This document shows positions 15,382 to 22,642 of a stretch of 25,808 nucleotides of DNA, piece by piece. The translations under genes and the position numbers were made by a program. Position 1 is the stretch's first letter. Every line of letters starts with the position of its first letter. Below the pieces are notes generated by a model. That model was not told the DNA's origin. It worked only from the letters and a program-made list of their open reading frames with translations, and did not search any database. The DNA is from Sulfurimonas sp. (lineage in GTDB: Bacteria; Campylobacterota; Campylobacteria; Campylobacterales; Sulfurimonadaceae): NCBI GenBank assembly GCA_027056465.1, contig JALUKS010000124.1, positions 1 to 25,808 on the forward strand. Direction: 5' to 3'.

Positions 15382-16472
15382 TGAGCTTCAACTCTTTAAA
15401 AATTGGAAAATATACTATAGAGAAGCCTATCGTTCAAGGTGGAATGGGTGTTGGAATTAGCTGGGATCAACTCGCAGGAAATGTCTCCCTTCAAGGGGGG
15501 CTTGGTGTTATCTCTTCTGTGGGAACAGGTTACTATAAGAACAAAGAGTATAGTAAAAAGCTTGTGGCTAATCGCCCTTTAAGTGAAAAAAATTTCTACT
15601 CTAAAGAGGGCTTCAATGCTATCATAAAAAGTGCTAGGGGTATTTGTGGCGATAAGCCATTAGCTGCAAATATTCTCTATGCTATTAACGATTATGGTCG
15701 CGTTGTTCGTGATGCTTGTGAAGCTGGTATCGACATCATTATCACTGGTGCTGGACTTCCTACAAATATGCCAGAGTTTACCGAGGGGTATCCTGATGTT
15801 GCTCTTGTGCCTATCGTATCCTCTGCAAAAGCACTCAAAATCATCTGTAAACGTTGGCAAAAACGCTATGACAAACTTCCTGATGCTGTTATAGTAGAAG
15901 GTCCTAAATCTGGTGGTCATCAAGGTTTTACTTATGAGCAGTGTAGGATGGAAGAGAATCAGTTAGAAAATATCGTAGCCCCAGTCGTTGAAGAAGCAGC
16001 TAAATGGGGAGATATTCCTGTTATCGCTGCTGGTGGCGTTTGGGATAAATCTGACATTGAGCAGATGATGCGTCTCGGCGCTCGTGGTGTACAAATGGGA
16101 ACTCGCTTTATCGGTACTTATGAGTGTGATGCTCATGCTAACTTTAAAAAAGTTTTATTAGAAGCGAAAAAAGAGGATATTCAACTGATGAGTTCTCCTG
16201 TTGGTTACCCAGCGCAAGGTATCGCTACAAATCTTACTCATTTAGTGGAAAAACGCGAAGGACCTGCTATCAAGTGTATCTCAAACTGTGTTGCTCCTTG
16301 TAAACGTGGAGAAGAGGCAAAGGTAGTTGGTTTTTGTATAGCTGATAGACTCTCTGATGCTTATGAGGGTAATCTCGAAACAGGACTTTTCTTCTCTGGT
16401 ACAAATGGCTATAGAGTGAATGAAATCATTACAGTTGAAGAGCTCATAAACAAACTTATGCAGGGCGAATAG
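15381..16472 (+). CDS. Nitronate monooxygenase / NAD(P)H-dependent flavin oxidoreductase family protein
   Basis: The 363-residue FMN-dependent TIM-barrel protein has the start PIVQGGMGVGISWDQLAG, the active-site segment EGPKSGGHQGF with His180, and the phosphate-binding segments IPVIAAGGVWD and GARGVQMGTRFIGT. These match the 2-nitropropane dioxygenase/nitronate monooxygenase superfamily. The C-terminal region has four cysteines, Cys299, Cys303, Cys307 and Cys319 (KCISNCVAPCKRG...GFCIADRL). Similar cysteine tails occur in related bacterial homologues, and their role is not clear to me. True nitronate activity is unproven; other family members are enoyl reductases or quinone reductases. It is coupled to tyrS by a one-base overlap. 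Confidence 0.85.
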   Translation: MSFNSLKIGKYTIEKPIVQGGMGVGISWDQLAGNVSLQGGLGVISSVGTGYYKNKEYSKKLVANRPLSEKNFYSKEGFNAIIKSARGICGDKPLAANILYAINDYGRVVRDACEAGIDIIITGAGLPTNMPEFTEGYPDVALVPIVSSAKALKIICKRWQKRYDKLPDAVIVEGPKSGGHQGFTYEQCRMEENQLENIVAPVVEEAAKWGDIPVIAAGGVWDKSDIEQMMRLGARGVQMGTRFIGTYECDAHANFKKVLLEAKKEDIQLMSSPVGYPAQGIATNLTHLVEKREGPAIKCISNCVAPCKRGEEAKVVGFCIADRLSDAYEGNLETGLFFSGTNGYRVNEIITVEELINKLMQGE

Positions 16473-16479
16473 TCTTTTA

Positions 16480-17874
16480 ATGTTGCGTTTACTCTCTATA
16501 CTTTTTATCTTTGCACTCTCTTTGAGTGCCATGAGCGATAAAGAGACTCTTAATCGTGCAAACTCATTTATAAAATCTTCAAACAAAAGTAAGCAGTTTC
16601 GTGCTTATAATGACTTCAAAAATCTCTATCTTCGTGCTTTGATGCACAACAACAGTTCTTTAAAATATAGTGCTCTGCATGGAATAGTGCAGAGTGGCAA
16701 TAAGCTTCATATAGATGTCTCTCAGTATGAGGAAGAATATAAGTTGCTAAAGCCTAAAAGATTTTATAAAAAACAAGTATCTAAGAAAAAGAGTAAAACA
16801 AAAAAAATGCTTAGGGTGAAATCTTCACATAAACTCAAATCAATACGATGGAAAAATGGGCGTTTGCTGCTTACTTTTGATAAACAACTTCGTAATAATC
16901 AGATAAACTATTTTACACTTTATGATTCAAAAACAAAAAAGTACAAATATATTTTTAATATTCATGCTTCTATGTTAACAGAGTCTCAAGCTTTAAGAAA
17001 AGAGGGTGTAGAAGAGATTAAAATAGTACAATACAGTTCAAATACACTGCGTTTAATAATAGAAAATAATTATAGGCTCAAGATACGCTTTAAGAAAGAG
17101 AGTAGAACTCTTGTTATAAATATTTTGCATGTAAAAAAATCTACTCATCTCAAGACTAAGCACAAAGTAATACCTGTTAAGCAATTTAATAGACGCAAAA
17201 GAATTGTCATAGACGCAGGGCATGGAGGGAAAGATCCTGGTGCTACTGGGTATAGACACTATAGAGAAAAAGTAGTAGTGCTTCAGATAGCACAGAGACT
17301 TAAAAAGATTTTACGAAGTCGCGGCTATGTTGTTTATATGACTCGCAATTCTGATAAGTTTGTTAAGTTAAGAAACCGTACTCGTTTTGCAAATAGAAAA
17401 AATGCAGATCTTTTCATTAGTATTCATGCCAATGCAGTGGGGCATAAGTCAGCGAAAAAAGCACACGGTTTAGAGTGCTATTTCCTCGACAAATCACGAT
17501 CTTCTCGTGCAAAGAGAGTTTCAGCAAGTGAAAATAAGGCAGATCTTAAAGATATGAATTTTTATGGAAAAGAGAGTTTTTTAAATACACTTAATACTCA
17601 TAATATAGTTGCTGCGAACAAACTTGCAATAGACCTCCAAAGAAGTGCACTAGGCTCACTTAATAAAAGATTTAGAAATGTTAAAGATGCCGGAGTACGT
17701 TCTGGACCATTTTGGGTTTTGGTTGGTGCTCAGATGCCAGCTGTTCTTGTAGAAGTTGGGTTTATTACGAATCCAGCAGAAGCGAGACGTTTAGTTAATG
17801 CGAAGTATCAACAGACACTTGCACTTGGTCTTGCCAATGGAGTAGAACACTATTTTGTAAATAACAATAACTAG
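16480..17874 (+). CDS. amiC: N-acetylmuramoyl-L-alanine amidase (AmiC-like)
   Basis: This periplasmic zinc amidase cleaves the bond between MurNAc and the stem peptide during cell separation. The 464-residue precursor has a signal peptide (MLRLLSILFIFALSLSA) and a Lys-rich segment (about 92-120). An AMIN-type beta region for envelope localisation follows (about 118-220), then the Amidase_3 domain (240-460). Zinc ligands His248 (IDAGHGGKDPGA), Glu263 (YREK) and His316 (ISIHANAV) are present, as is the catalytic Glu425 (AVLVEVGFITN). The insertion between 330 and 395 would contain the regulatory helix. The start is 7 bases after the preceding stop, with only a weak ribosome-binding site. It is the last gene of the pyrH run. 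Confidence 0.93.
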   Translation: MLRLLSILFIFALSLSAMSDKETLNRANSFIKSSNKSKQFRAYNDFKNLYLRALMHNNSSLKYSALHGIVQSGNKLHIDVSQYEEEYKLLKPKRFYKKQVSKKKSKTKKMLRVKSSHKLKSIRWKNGRLLLTFDKQLRNNQINYFTLYDSKTKKYKYIFNIHASMLTESQALRKEGVEEIKIVQYSSNTLRLIIENNYRLKIRFKKESRTLVINILHVKKSTHLKTKHKVIPVKQFNRRKRIVIDAGHGGKDPGATGYRHYREKVVVLQIAQRLKKILRSRGYVVYMTRNSDKFVKLRNRTRFANRKNADLFISIHANAVGHKSAKKAHGLECYFLDKSRSSRAKRVSASENKADLKDMNFYGKESFLNTLNTHNIVAANKLAIDLQRSALGSLNKRFRNVKDAGVRSGPFWVLVGAQMPAVLVEVGFITNPAEARRLVNAKYQQTLALGLANGVEHYFVNNNN

Positions 17875-17885
17875 GAGAAGAAGGA

Positions 17886-18965
17886 TTACTCCTCTCTTTT
17901 CCACTCTAAATCACCATGCATTGCCTCTTTATCGTTGATAATATCTTCTATCTGGCGTTTTACTTTTTCATAACTATACTGCTCTTTAAAGTGTGGAATT
18001 CTTCCTCCAGCTGCATTTGGATGTCCACCTCCATTTGCCCACTCTTTTGAAATCTGTGCAACACTTACATTAAAGTCAGCACGCAAGCTCATTGCACCTT
18101 TGAAACTTATATCTACGATAAAGTCATACTCTGGGTAGGCTACTAAGAAACCATTTCCCACTATAGAAGTATTTCCAACAGCATAAGAGAGGTAACCCTT
18201 GTAACCTTTATAATAGATAGTATTTGTTTCTCTTTGAGAGCCTAGAAGTGCTACAACAAAATCAGTTGCAAGATTATCTAGGGTGTCATTTTTACCGCGT
18301 TTAAAAAAAGCTTTTTTGATAAGATGTATCTTCTCATCTAAAACTATAGGTGCATCTTTCTCATCTATATACTTTACTGCTTCTTCTAAAAGTGTCAGTT
18401 TATAATCATTATCTTCATTTGCAAACATAACGCGATTAAGTTCTCGTGTTTCATTGACTAATCGCATACATACTTTTCCATACTCAAAGTTGTCATGCTC
18501 CTCTTTTTTCCAGAGGTCAACGGCATTGACAATATCTACATACTTCTCCATCCATGATGGCTCATTAAACTCAAAATGCTCTTTAGCATAGTCATAGACT
18601 ATCTTTGTTGCACAACGCTCTGTATCGAGATAGTACCAGTCGTGTTTTTTGGCACTCTGTGCACCACTTCCATGGTGATCAAGAAGAGTGAGCTGAACAT
18701 CTATCTTGCTTGTGTTGCACTTATCTACTTCGCGTTTAAGCCAGTCTGACTCCTCTGCGGTAAGGTTTAAATCACTAATGAGTATAAGTGCAGGAGATTT
18801 CTCTGCTCGTATCGCATCAAGGATGAGAGAGAGTTTTGCTTTTACCTCTGGACCATAGTTGGCGTTAAAGTTTACTTTCTTGTAGGGTGTCTGCTTGAGT
18901 ACAAGCTGGCAGCTATAGCCATCTAGGTCTATATGTGAGAGGTGATATATTGTTCTATTGTTCAT
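17886..18965 (-). CDS. DHH-family phosphoesterase
   Basis: The 359-residue cytoplasmic protein belongs to the DHH/DHHA1 superfamily, which contains NrnA-type nanoRNases, cyclic-dinucleotide phosphodiesterases and RecJ relatives. Metal-binding motifs are intact: HIDLDGYS (His11, Asp13, Asp15), ISDLNL (Asp65), LLDHHGSG (Asp96, His97, His98) and NAVDLW (Asp150). The C-terminal substrate-binding motif GGGHPNAAGG is at 312-321. No membrane, GGDEF or RecJ extra domains are seen. It follows flhA by 22 bases with AAAGGAA upstream of its ATG and probably shares its transcript. The substrate (short RNA, pGpG/pApA or another phosphoester) cannot be told from the sequence. Confidence 0.88.
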   Translation of the reverse strand: MNNRTIYHLSHIDLDGYSCQLVLKQTPYKKVNFNANYGPEVKAKLSLILDAIRAEKSPALILISDLNLTAEESDWLKREVDKCNTSKIDVQLTLLDHHGSGAQSAKKHDWYYLDTERCATKIVYDYAKEHFEFNEPSWMEKYVDIVNAVDLWKKEEHDNFEYGKVCMRLVNETRELNRVMFANEDNDYKLTLLEEAVKYIDEKDAPIVLDEKIHLIKKAFFKRGKNDTLDNLATDFVVALLGSQRETNTIYYKGYKGYLSYAVGNTSIVGNGFLVAYPEYDFIVDISFKGAMSLRADFNVSVAQISKEWANGGGHPNAAGGRIPHFKEQYSYEKVKRQIEDIINDKEAMHGDLEWKREE

Positions 18966-18988
18966 TATTTATCTGTTTCCTTTAAAAT

Positions 18989-21163
18989 TTAAGTTGTTTG
19001 TATAGATATAGAACCAAGTACTTCAAATGTAGCACTAGAGTCTATCTCGGCATGAGAGAGGACGACAACATCGAGAGAAAATCTCTCAAATATTTCAGCG
19101 ACACCACGGCGAAGTTGAGGGTCTACGATAACGATAACAGGTGAGATACCTTTTTGGAGTATCTCTGTAGCTTTTGTGCTTGTGGCTTGAATGAGACCAT
19201 TTATCTCACCGACATTCAACAGGAGATTTCTTATACCATCTTGCTCTTGCGATTTTTGTAGAAGCATCTGCTCGGTATCTGTGTCAAATGTAAGTAACTT
19301 AATAACACCATCTTCGCTTGAGTACATCTGTGTGATAACACGAGAGAGTTTCGAGCGAACCTGTTCAGTAATAAGCTCGACATTTTTTGTAAACTCTGCA
19401 ATATCTGCGATAGTCTCCAAGATAGTAAGCATATCTTTAAGAGGAATTTTCTCATGAAGAAGTGCTTTAAGTACTCGCTGAACAACTCCTACAGAAGCTA
19501 CTTTCATGACATCATCGATAATAACAGGGAAACTATCTTTAATCTTATCTATAAGCCCTTGTACTTCTTGGCGAGTGAGAAGTTCTTCTGCATTGTGTTT
19601 GATAAGCTCACTCATATGAGTAGAGATAACAGTAGATGGATCAACAACCGTATAACCATTAATGATGGCATCCTCTTTCTCATCAGGGTAAATCCATAAA
19701 GCATCAAGACCAAATGCCGGCTCTTTAGTCGCTTCACCTTTTATCTCTCCTGTTGCCATGCCACTATCCATAGCGAGAAATTTATCGGGCTGAATCGTGC
19801 CTTCACCTATGCTAATACCCTTGAGGAGTATCTGGTACTGCTGGGGTTGGAGATGTAAGTTGTCACGTATACGTACTTGTGGCATTAAGAAACCGAAGTC
19901 ACTTGCTATTTTACGACGCATTGAACGGATACGTGCTAGGAGGTCTCCCCCTTGGTTATTATCGGCGAGTTTTATGAGCTGATACCCTAGAGTCAGCTCT
20001 AGCATCTCTACTTTGAGAATATCTTCAAGTGCTGCCTCTTCCTCTTGTGCTAACTCTTCGTTACTCTTCTTTGGTTTGATTTTTTCATGCTCTTGTTCAA
20101 GTTGTGCTTTTGATTTGTTGCCTACGAGGTTATCAATATCTAAGATAGAGAGTTCCCCTTTGTCAAACTTATAGATAGCCCATCCAAGAGAGGCGAAAAG
20201 AATACCAATAAATCCCATAGAAGCAGTAGGAAGACCTGGAACAAGAGCAAAAAGAATCATAATAAACCCAACAATCATCATAATCTTTGAGTTACCAACC
20301 ATCTGATTAATAGTTCCCTCAGCGAAGTTATCCCCATCGCTCGAACTTCTAGTAATCATAATACCCGTTGCAGTAGAGATGATAAGTGCTGGAATCTGCC
20401 CAACAAGACCATCACCAATAGTAAGCAGTGTAAAGGTAGAAGCAGCATCACTGACACTCATATCGTGCTGAAAAACTCCTATAAGAAAGCCACCGATGAT
20501 ATTGATAAGGGTGATGATAATACCTGCAACAGCATCCCCTTTGACAAACTTACTCGAACCATCCATAGCTCCATAGAAATTGGCATCTTGTAAAATTGCG
20601 GTACGGAGTTTTTTTGCTTGGGCATCATCTATGACTCCAGCGTTTAAGTCAGCATCAACTGCCATCTGTTTTCCTGGCATTGAGTCGAGTGTGAAACGTG
20701 CTGCAACCTCTGCAACTCTTCCCGAACCTTTTGTGATAACCATAAAGTTAATAAGCACAAGGATGGCAAATACTATAATACCGATAACAAAATTTCCACC
20801 AACAACAAAGTTACCAAAAGAGGTGATGATGTCACTCACTGCACCTGGACCTTCACTTCCATGGCTCAAAATCATCCTTGTTGTGGCGATATTCAGTGAG
20901 AGCCGAAAAAGTGTAAGAATAAGGATAATTGTCGGAAAAGTTGTGAGATCGGTAGGCTTAGGAATATAGAGTGAAATAAGTAAAATAAGAACAGCCATAG
21001 CCATAGAGATAGTAAGAAAAAGATCTAAAACAGCAGAGGGAAGAGGTACAATGATAATGGCAAGAATTGACATAACAAAGAAGACGACACTAAGATCTTT
21101 CTGTCCAAGAAGAAAGTTGAGTGATGTACCGATTTGCTGTTTAAATGTCAGTTTTCTTGCCAA
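18989..21163 (-). CDS. flhA: Flagellar type III export gate protein FlhA
   Basis: FlhA is the nonameric export-gate subunit of the flagellar type III secretion apparatus. The 724-residue protein has about eight membrane helices (about 22-330), with the FHIPEP-family segment RLSLNIATTRMILSHGSEGPGAVSD. A cytoplasmic linker rich in Lys and Glu follows (350-385), then the four-subdomain cytoplasmic ring region ending VVVLSHAEIDSSATFEVLGSISIQ, much like Helicobacter FlhA. The start is a TTG (MARKLTFKQQ), 10 bases after the rrf2 stop with a purine-rich AGAGAG upstream; I saw no better start. It is the second gene of rrf2-flhA-DHH. Confidence 0.96.
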   Translation of the reverse strand: MARKLTFKQQIGTSLNFLLGQKDLSVVFFVMSILAIIIVPLPSAVLDLFLTISMAMAVLILLISLYIPKPTDLTTFPTIILILTLFRLSLNIATTRMILSHGSEGPGAVSDIITSFGNFVVGGNFVIGIIVFAILVLINFMVITKGSGRVAEVAARFTLDSMPGKQMAVDADLNAGVIDDAQAKKLRTAILQDANFYGAMDGSSKFVKGDAVAGIIITLINIIGGFLIGVFQHDMSVSDAASTFTLLTIGDGLVGQIPALIISTATGIMITRSSSDGDNFAEGTINQMVGNSKIMMIVGFIMILFALVPGLPTASMGFIGILFASLGWAIYKFDKGELSILDIDNLVGNKSKAQLEQEHEKIKPKKSNEELAQEEEAALEDILKVEMLELTLGYQLIKLADNNQGGDLLARIRSMRRKIASDFGFLMPQVRIRDNLHLQPQQYQILLKGISIGEGTIQPDKFLAMDSGMATGEIKGEATKEPAFGLDALWIYPDEKEDAIINGYTVVDPSTVISTHMSELIKHNAEELLTRQEVQGLIDKIKDSFPVIIDDVMKVASVGVVQRVLKALLHEKIPLKDMLTILETIADIAEFTKNVELITEQVRSKLSRVITQMYSSEDGVIKLLTFDTDTEQMLLQKSQEQDGIRNLLLNVGEINGLIQATSTKATEILQKGISPVIVIVDPQLRRGVAEIFERFSLDVVVLSHAEIDSSATFEVLGSISIQTT

Positions 21164-21173
21164 GTTTTTCTCT

Positions 21174-21578
21174 CTACTCTTCTATAAGGTCTGCAAGTGT
21201 AAGTTCACCGAGAAATGAGTCTATCTTCCCTTGAAGTTTATGTAAAAATGGCCAGATAGAACAACTCTTCGCTCTATCTGATGGGCAACTACTCTCAGAA
21301 GGTGCACACTCAAATACTGCTGGAGCTTTCCCTTCAACGGTTGTTGTGACATCAAGCATACTTATCTCATGAGGCTCTTTAGCTAGAGTAAAGCCACCCC
21401 TTACACCTTTGTAAGAGAGAAGAAGCCCTTCTTTTGCCAGTGCTTGGAGTATCTTTGCTAAAAAACTTTTGGGAATACTCAGCTTACGAGAGAGTGTTTC
21501 GCTATCCATAGGATCTTTAGCAGAAGAGAGAAGTATCAAAGAGAGTATCGCATACTCACTAGCACGGGTTATTAACAT
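21174..21578 (-). CDS. Rrf2-family transcriptional regulator with Fe-S-type cysteines
   Basis: The 134-residue winged-helix regulator starts MLITRASEYAILSLILLSS and has the recognition region IPKSFLAKILQALAKEGLLLSYKGVRGGFTLA. The cysteines Cys91, Cys98 and Cys106 lie where IscR and NsrR carry their iron-sulfur ligands (spacing x6 and x7), so a redox- or NO-responsive cluster is likely. It is immediately upstream of flhA and divergent from rpsO. The shared intergenic region is about 130 bases and holds two opposing promoters. It may regulate itself and flhA; the target genes are inference. Confidence 0.9.
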   Translation of the reverse strand: MLITRASEYAILSLILLSSAKDPMDSETLSRKLSIPKSFLAKILQALAKEGLLLSYKGVRGGFTLAKEPHEISMLDVTTTVEGKAPAVFECAPSESSCPSDRAKSCSIWPFLHKLQGKIDSFLGELTLADLIEE

Positions 21579-21608
21579 ATTTTTTCTTTATAATTATTTA
21601 GAATTTAT

Positions 21609-21614
21609 ATTATA
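21609..21614 (-). promoter_or_regulatory. -10 box of the rrf2-flhA promoter
   Basis: On the minus strand the sequence reads TTTTTAGCTATAAT, a consensus Campylobacterota sigma-70 element (21614 to 21609), 31 bases before the Rrf2 start codon. Confidence 0.6.
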
Positions 21615-21639
21615 GCTAAAAAAACTAAAAATATTTTGC

Positions 21640-21645
21640 TATAAT
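21640..21645 (+). promoter_or_regulatory. -10 box of the rpsO promoter
   Basis: ATTTTGCTATAATG around 21640-21645 is a consensus element, giving a leader of about 55 bases before rpsO. It stands back to back with the rrf2 -10. The two form the 8-bp inverted repeat ATTATAGC (21609-21616) / GCTATAAT (21638-21645). Confidence 0.65.
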
Positions 21646-21707
21646 GTCATTTCAACTTTACATATAGTGTGTGAATGTTAGATTAATATACCCATCAGGA
21701 GGCTATT

Positions 21708-21983
21708 ATGGCTTTAGATTCGGCTAAAATACAAGAAATTGTTACAAAATACGGACGTAATGAAAACGACACTGGTTCAAGTGAAGTTCAAATTGCATTA
21801 TTAACTACAAGAATTGCAGAGTTAACTGAACACCTTAAAGTATTCAAAAAAGATCATGCATCACGTTTAGGACTTCTTAAACTTGTTGGTCAACGTCGTC
21901 GTTTAATGAGATACTTTAAACGTAAAGACAAAGACGCTTATATGAAACTTGTAGAAGCTCTTGCAATCCGTGACAACATCTAG
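21708..21983 (+). CDS. rpsO: 30S ribosomal protein S15
   Basis: This primary 16S rRNA-binding protein of the 30S platform has 91 residues, the normal length. The conserved blocks DTGSSEVQIALLTTRIAELTEHLK and DHASRLGLLKLVGQRRRLMRYFKRKD are intact. A strong ribosome-binding site AGGAGG lies 6 bases before the ATG. It has its own promoter and a strong terminator, so it is a single-gene unit. Confidence 0.97.
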   Translation: MALDSAKIQEIVTKYGRNENDTGSSEVQIALLTTRIAELTEHLKVFKKDHASRLGLLKLVGQRRRLMRYFKRKDKDAYMKLVEALAIRDNI

Positions 21984-21998
21984 TTAGCACACTTTCTC

Positions 21999-22036
21999 AT
22001 TGAGATAGAGAAAATTCTCTATCTCAATACTTTTTA
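21999..22036 (+). terminator. rpsO intrinsic terminator
   Basis: ATTGAGATAGAGAA (21999-22012) pairs perfectly with TTCTCTATCTCAAT (22015-22028), a stem of up to 14 bp (about 12 bp with a realistic 4-6-base loop). It is followed by ACTTTTTAT. The T run reads in the rpsO direction. The stop codon of the converging HEPN gene (22034-22036) lies inside this tail, but the opposite side has no T run. Confidence 0.85.
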
Positions 22037-22642
22037 TGTGTTATTACAAAAATTATATATCCTATTAATCAACGATTCTATAAAAAGAATGGAATCTTTA
22101 ACATCATCAATATAAATAGTTCTTAACTCTTGATAAGTTGGTTCAATATCAGCTTCATGCGATATTTGGTTTCTTCTATCGATAATTAAATTAAGTTTTC
22201 TTTTAATTTGTTGAAAGCCACTTTCTGAATTAGTAGTTATTTCTTCCCATATATTTGTATCTATAATTAATGATATTGCCTCTTTGATTTTCTCAGCTTC
22301 TTGAAAACTTTTAAATCCATTCCTGTGTCTTATTTGATAATCGATCCATACGTCATTTTTCTCTTCCATAATTGCTTTTTGAAATAAAATATCTTTGTCT
22401 GTAGACAATATAAATTGTTTAAATTTTTTTGTCACTTTCCTATTACCATTATATATTTCTAGCATTCCAAATTTAACTAATTCATGAATAAAATGGTCTA
22501 AAGCACTAACAAGCATTACATACTGAGCTCTTAAAATATCACTTAAATCTAAAGTTGATGAAGTGCCAATAGTGTTGTAAATTAAACCTAGGTTTTTAAC
22601 TCTAATAATATTTTGTTCAAAATGAAGTTTAACATTCTTCAT
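22034..22642 (-). CDS. HEPN-domain protein, probable RNase-type (RiboL-PSP-HEPN-like)
   Basis: The 202-residue, mostly alpha-helical protein has no signal peptide or membrane segment. The N-terminal helix LSDILRAQYVMLVSALDHFIHELVKF (33-58) resembles the first helix of RiboL-PSP-HEPN domains. The C-terminal part IIDRRNQISHEADIEPTY has Arg157-x4-His162, the R-x4-6-H catalytic signature of HEPN ribonucleases. Many HEPN proteins are toxins or effectors of defence systems that cleave RNA. The gene starts inside the ParA-like gene (14-base overlap), so translation is coupled. The region is very AT-rich (hand counts of single 60-base lines as low as 23% G+C), unlike kdsB or flhA. Family membership is by eye; the function is inference. 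Confidence 0.72.
   Translation of the reverse strand: MKNVKLHFEQNIIRVKNLGLIYNTIGTSSTLDLSDILRAQYVMLVSALDHFIHELVKFGMLEIYNGNRKVTKKFKQFILSTDKDILFQKAIMEEKNDVWIDYQIRHRNGFKSFQEAEKIKEAISLIIDTNIWEEITTNSESGFQQIKRKLNLIIDRRNQISHEADIEPTYQELRTIYIDDVKDSILFIESLINRIYNFCNNT

Noticed and set aside
17873..17893. AGGAG...CTCCT as a terminator between amiC and the DHH gene
   Set aside because: Only a 5-bp stem with an 11-base loop and no T run directly after it; too weak to call.
20580..20969. Open frame of 129 codons on the + strand opposite flhA
   Set aside because: Antisense to the conserved FlhA membrane region; composition mirrors hydrophobic codons read in reverse; no promoter or ribosome-binding site.
21646..21707. 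S15 autoregulatory RNA structure in the rpsO leader
   Set aside because: The leader is about 55 bases and I could not draw a convincing hairpin or pseudoknot by eye.
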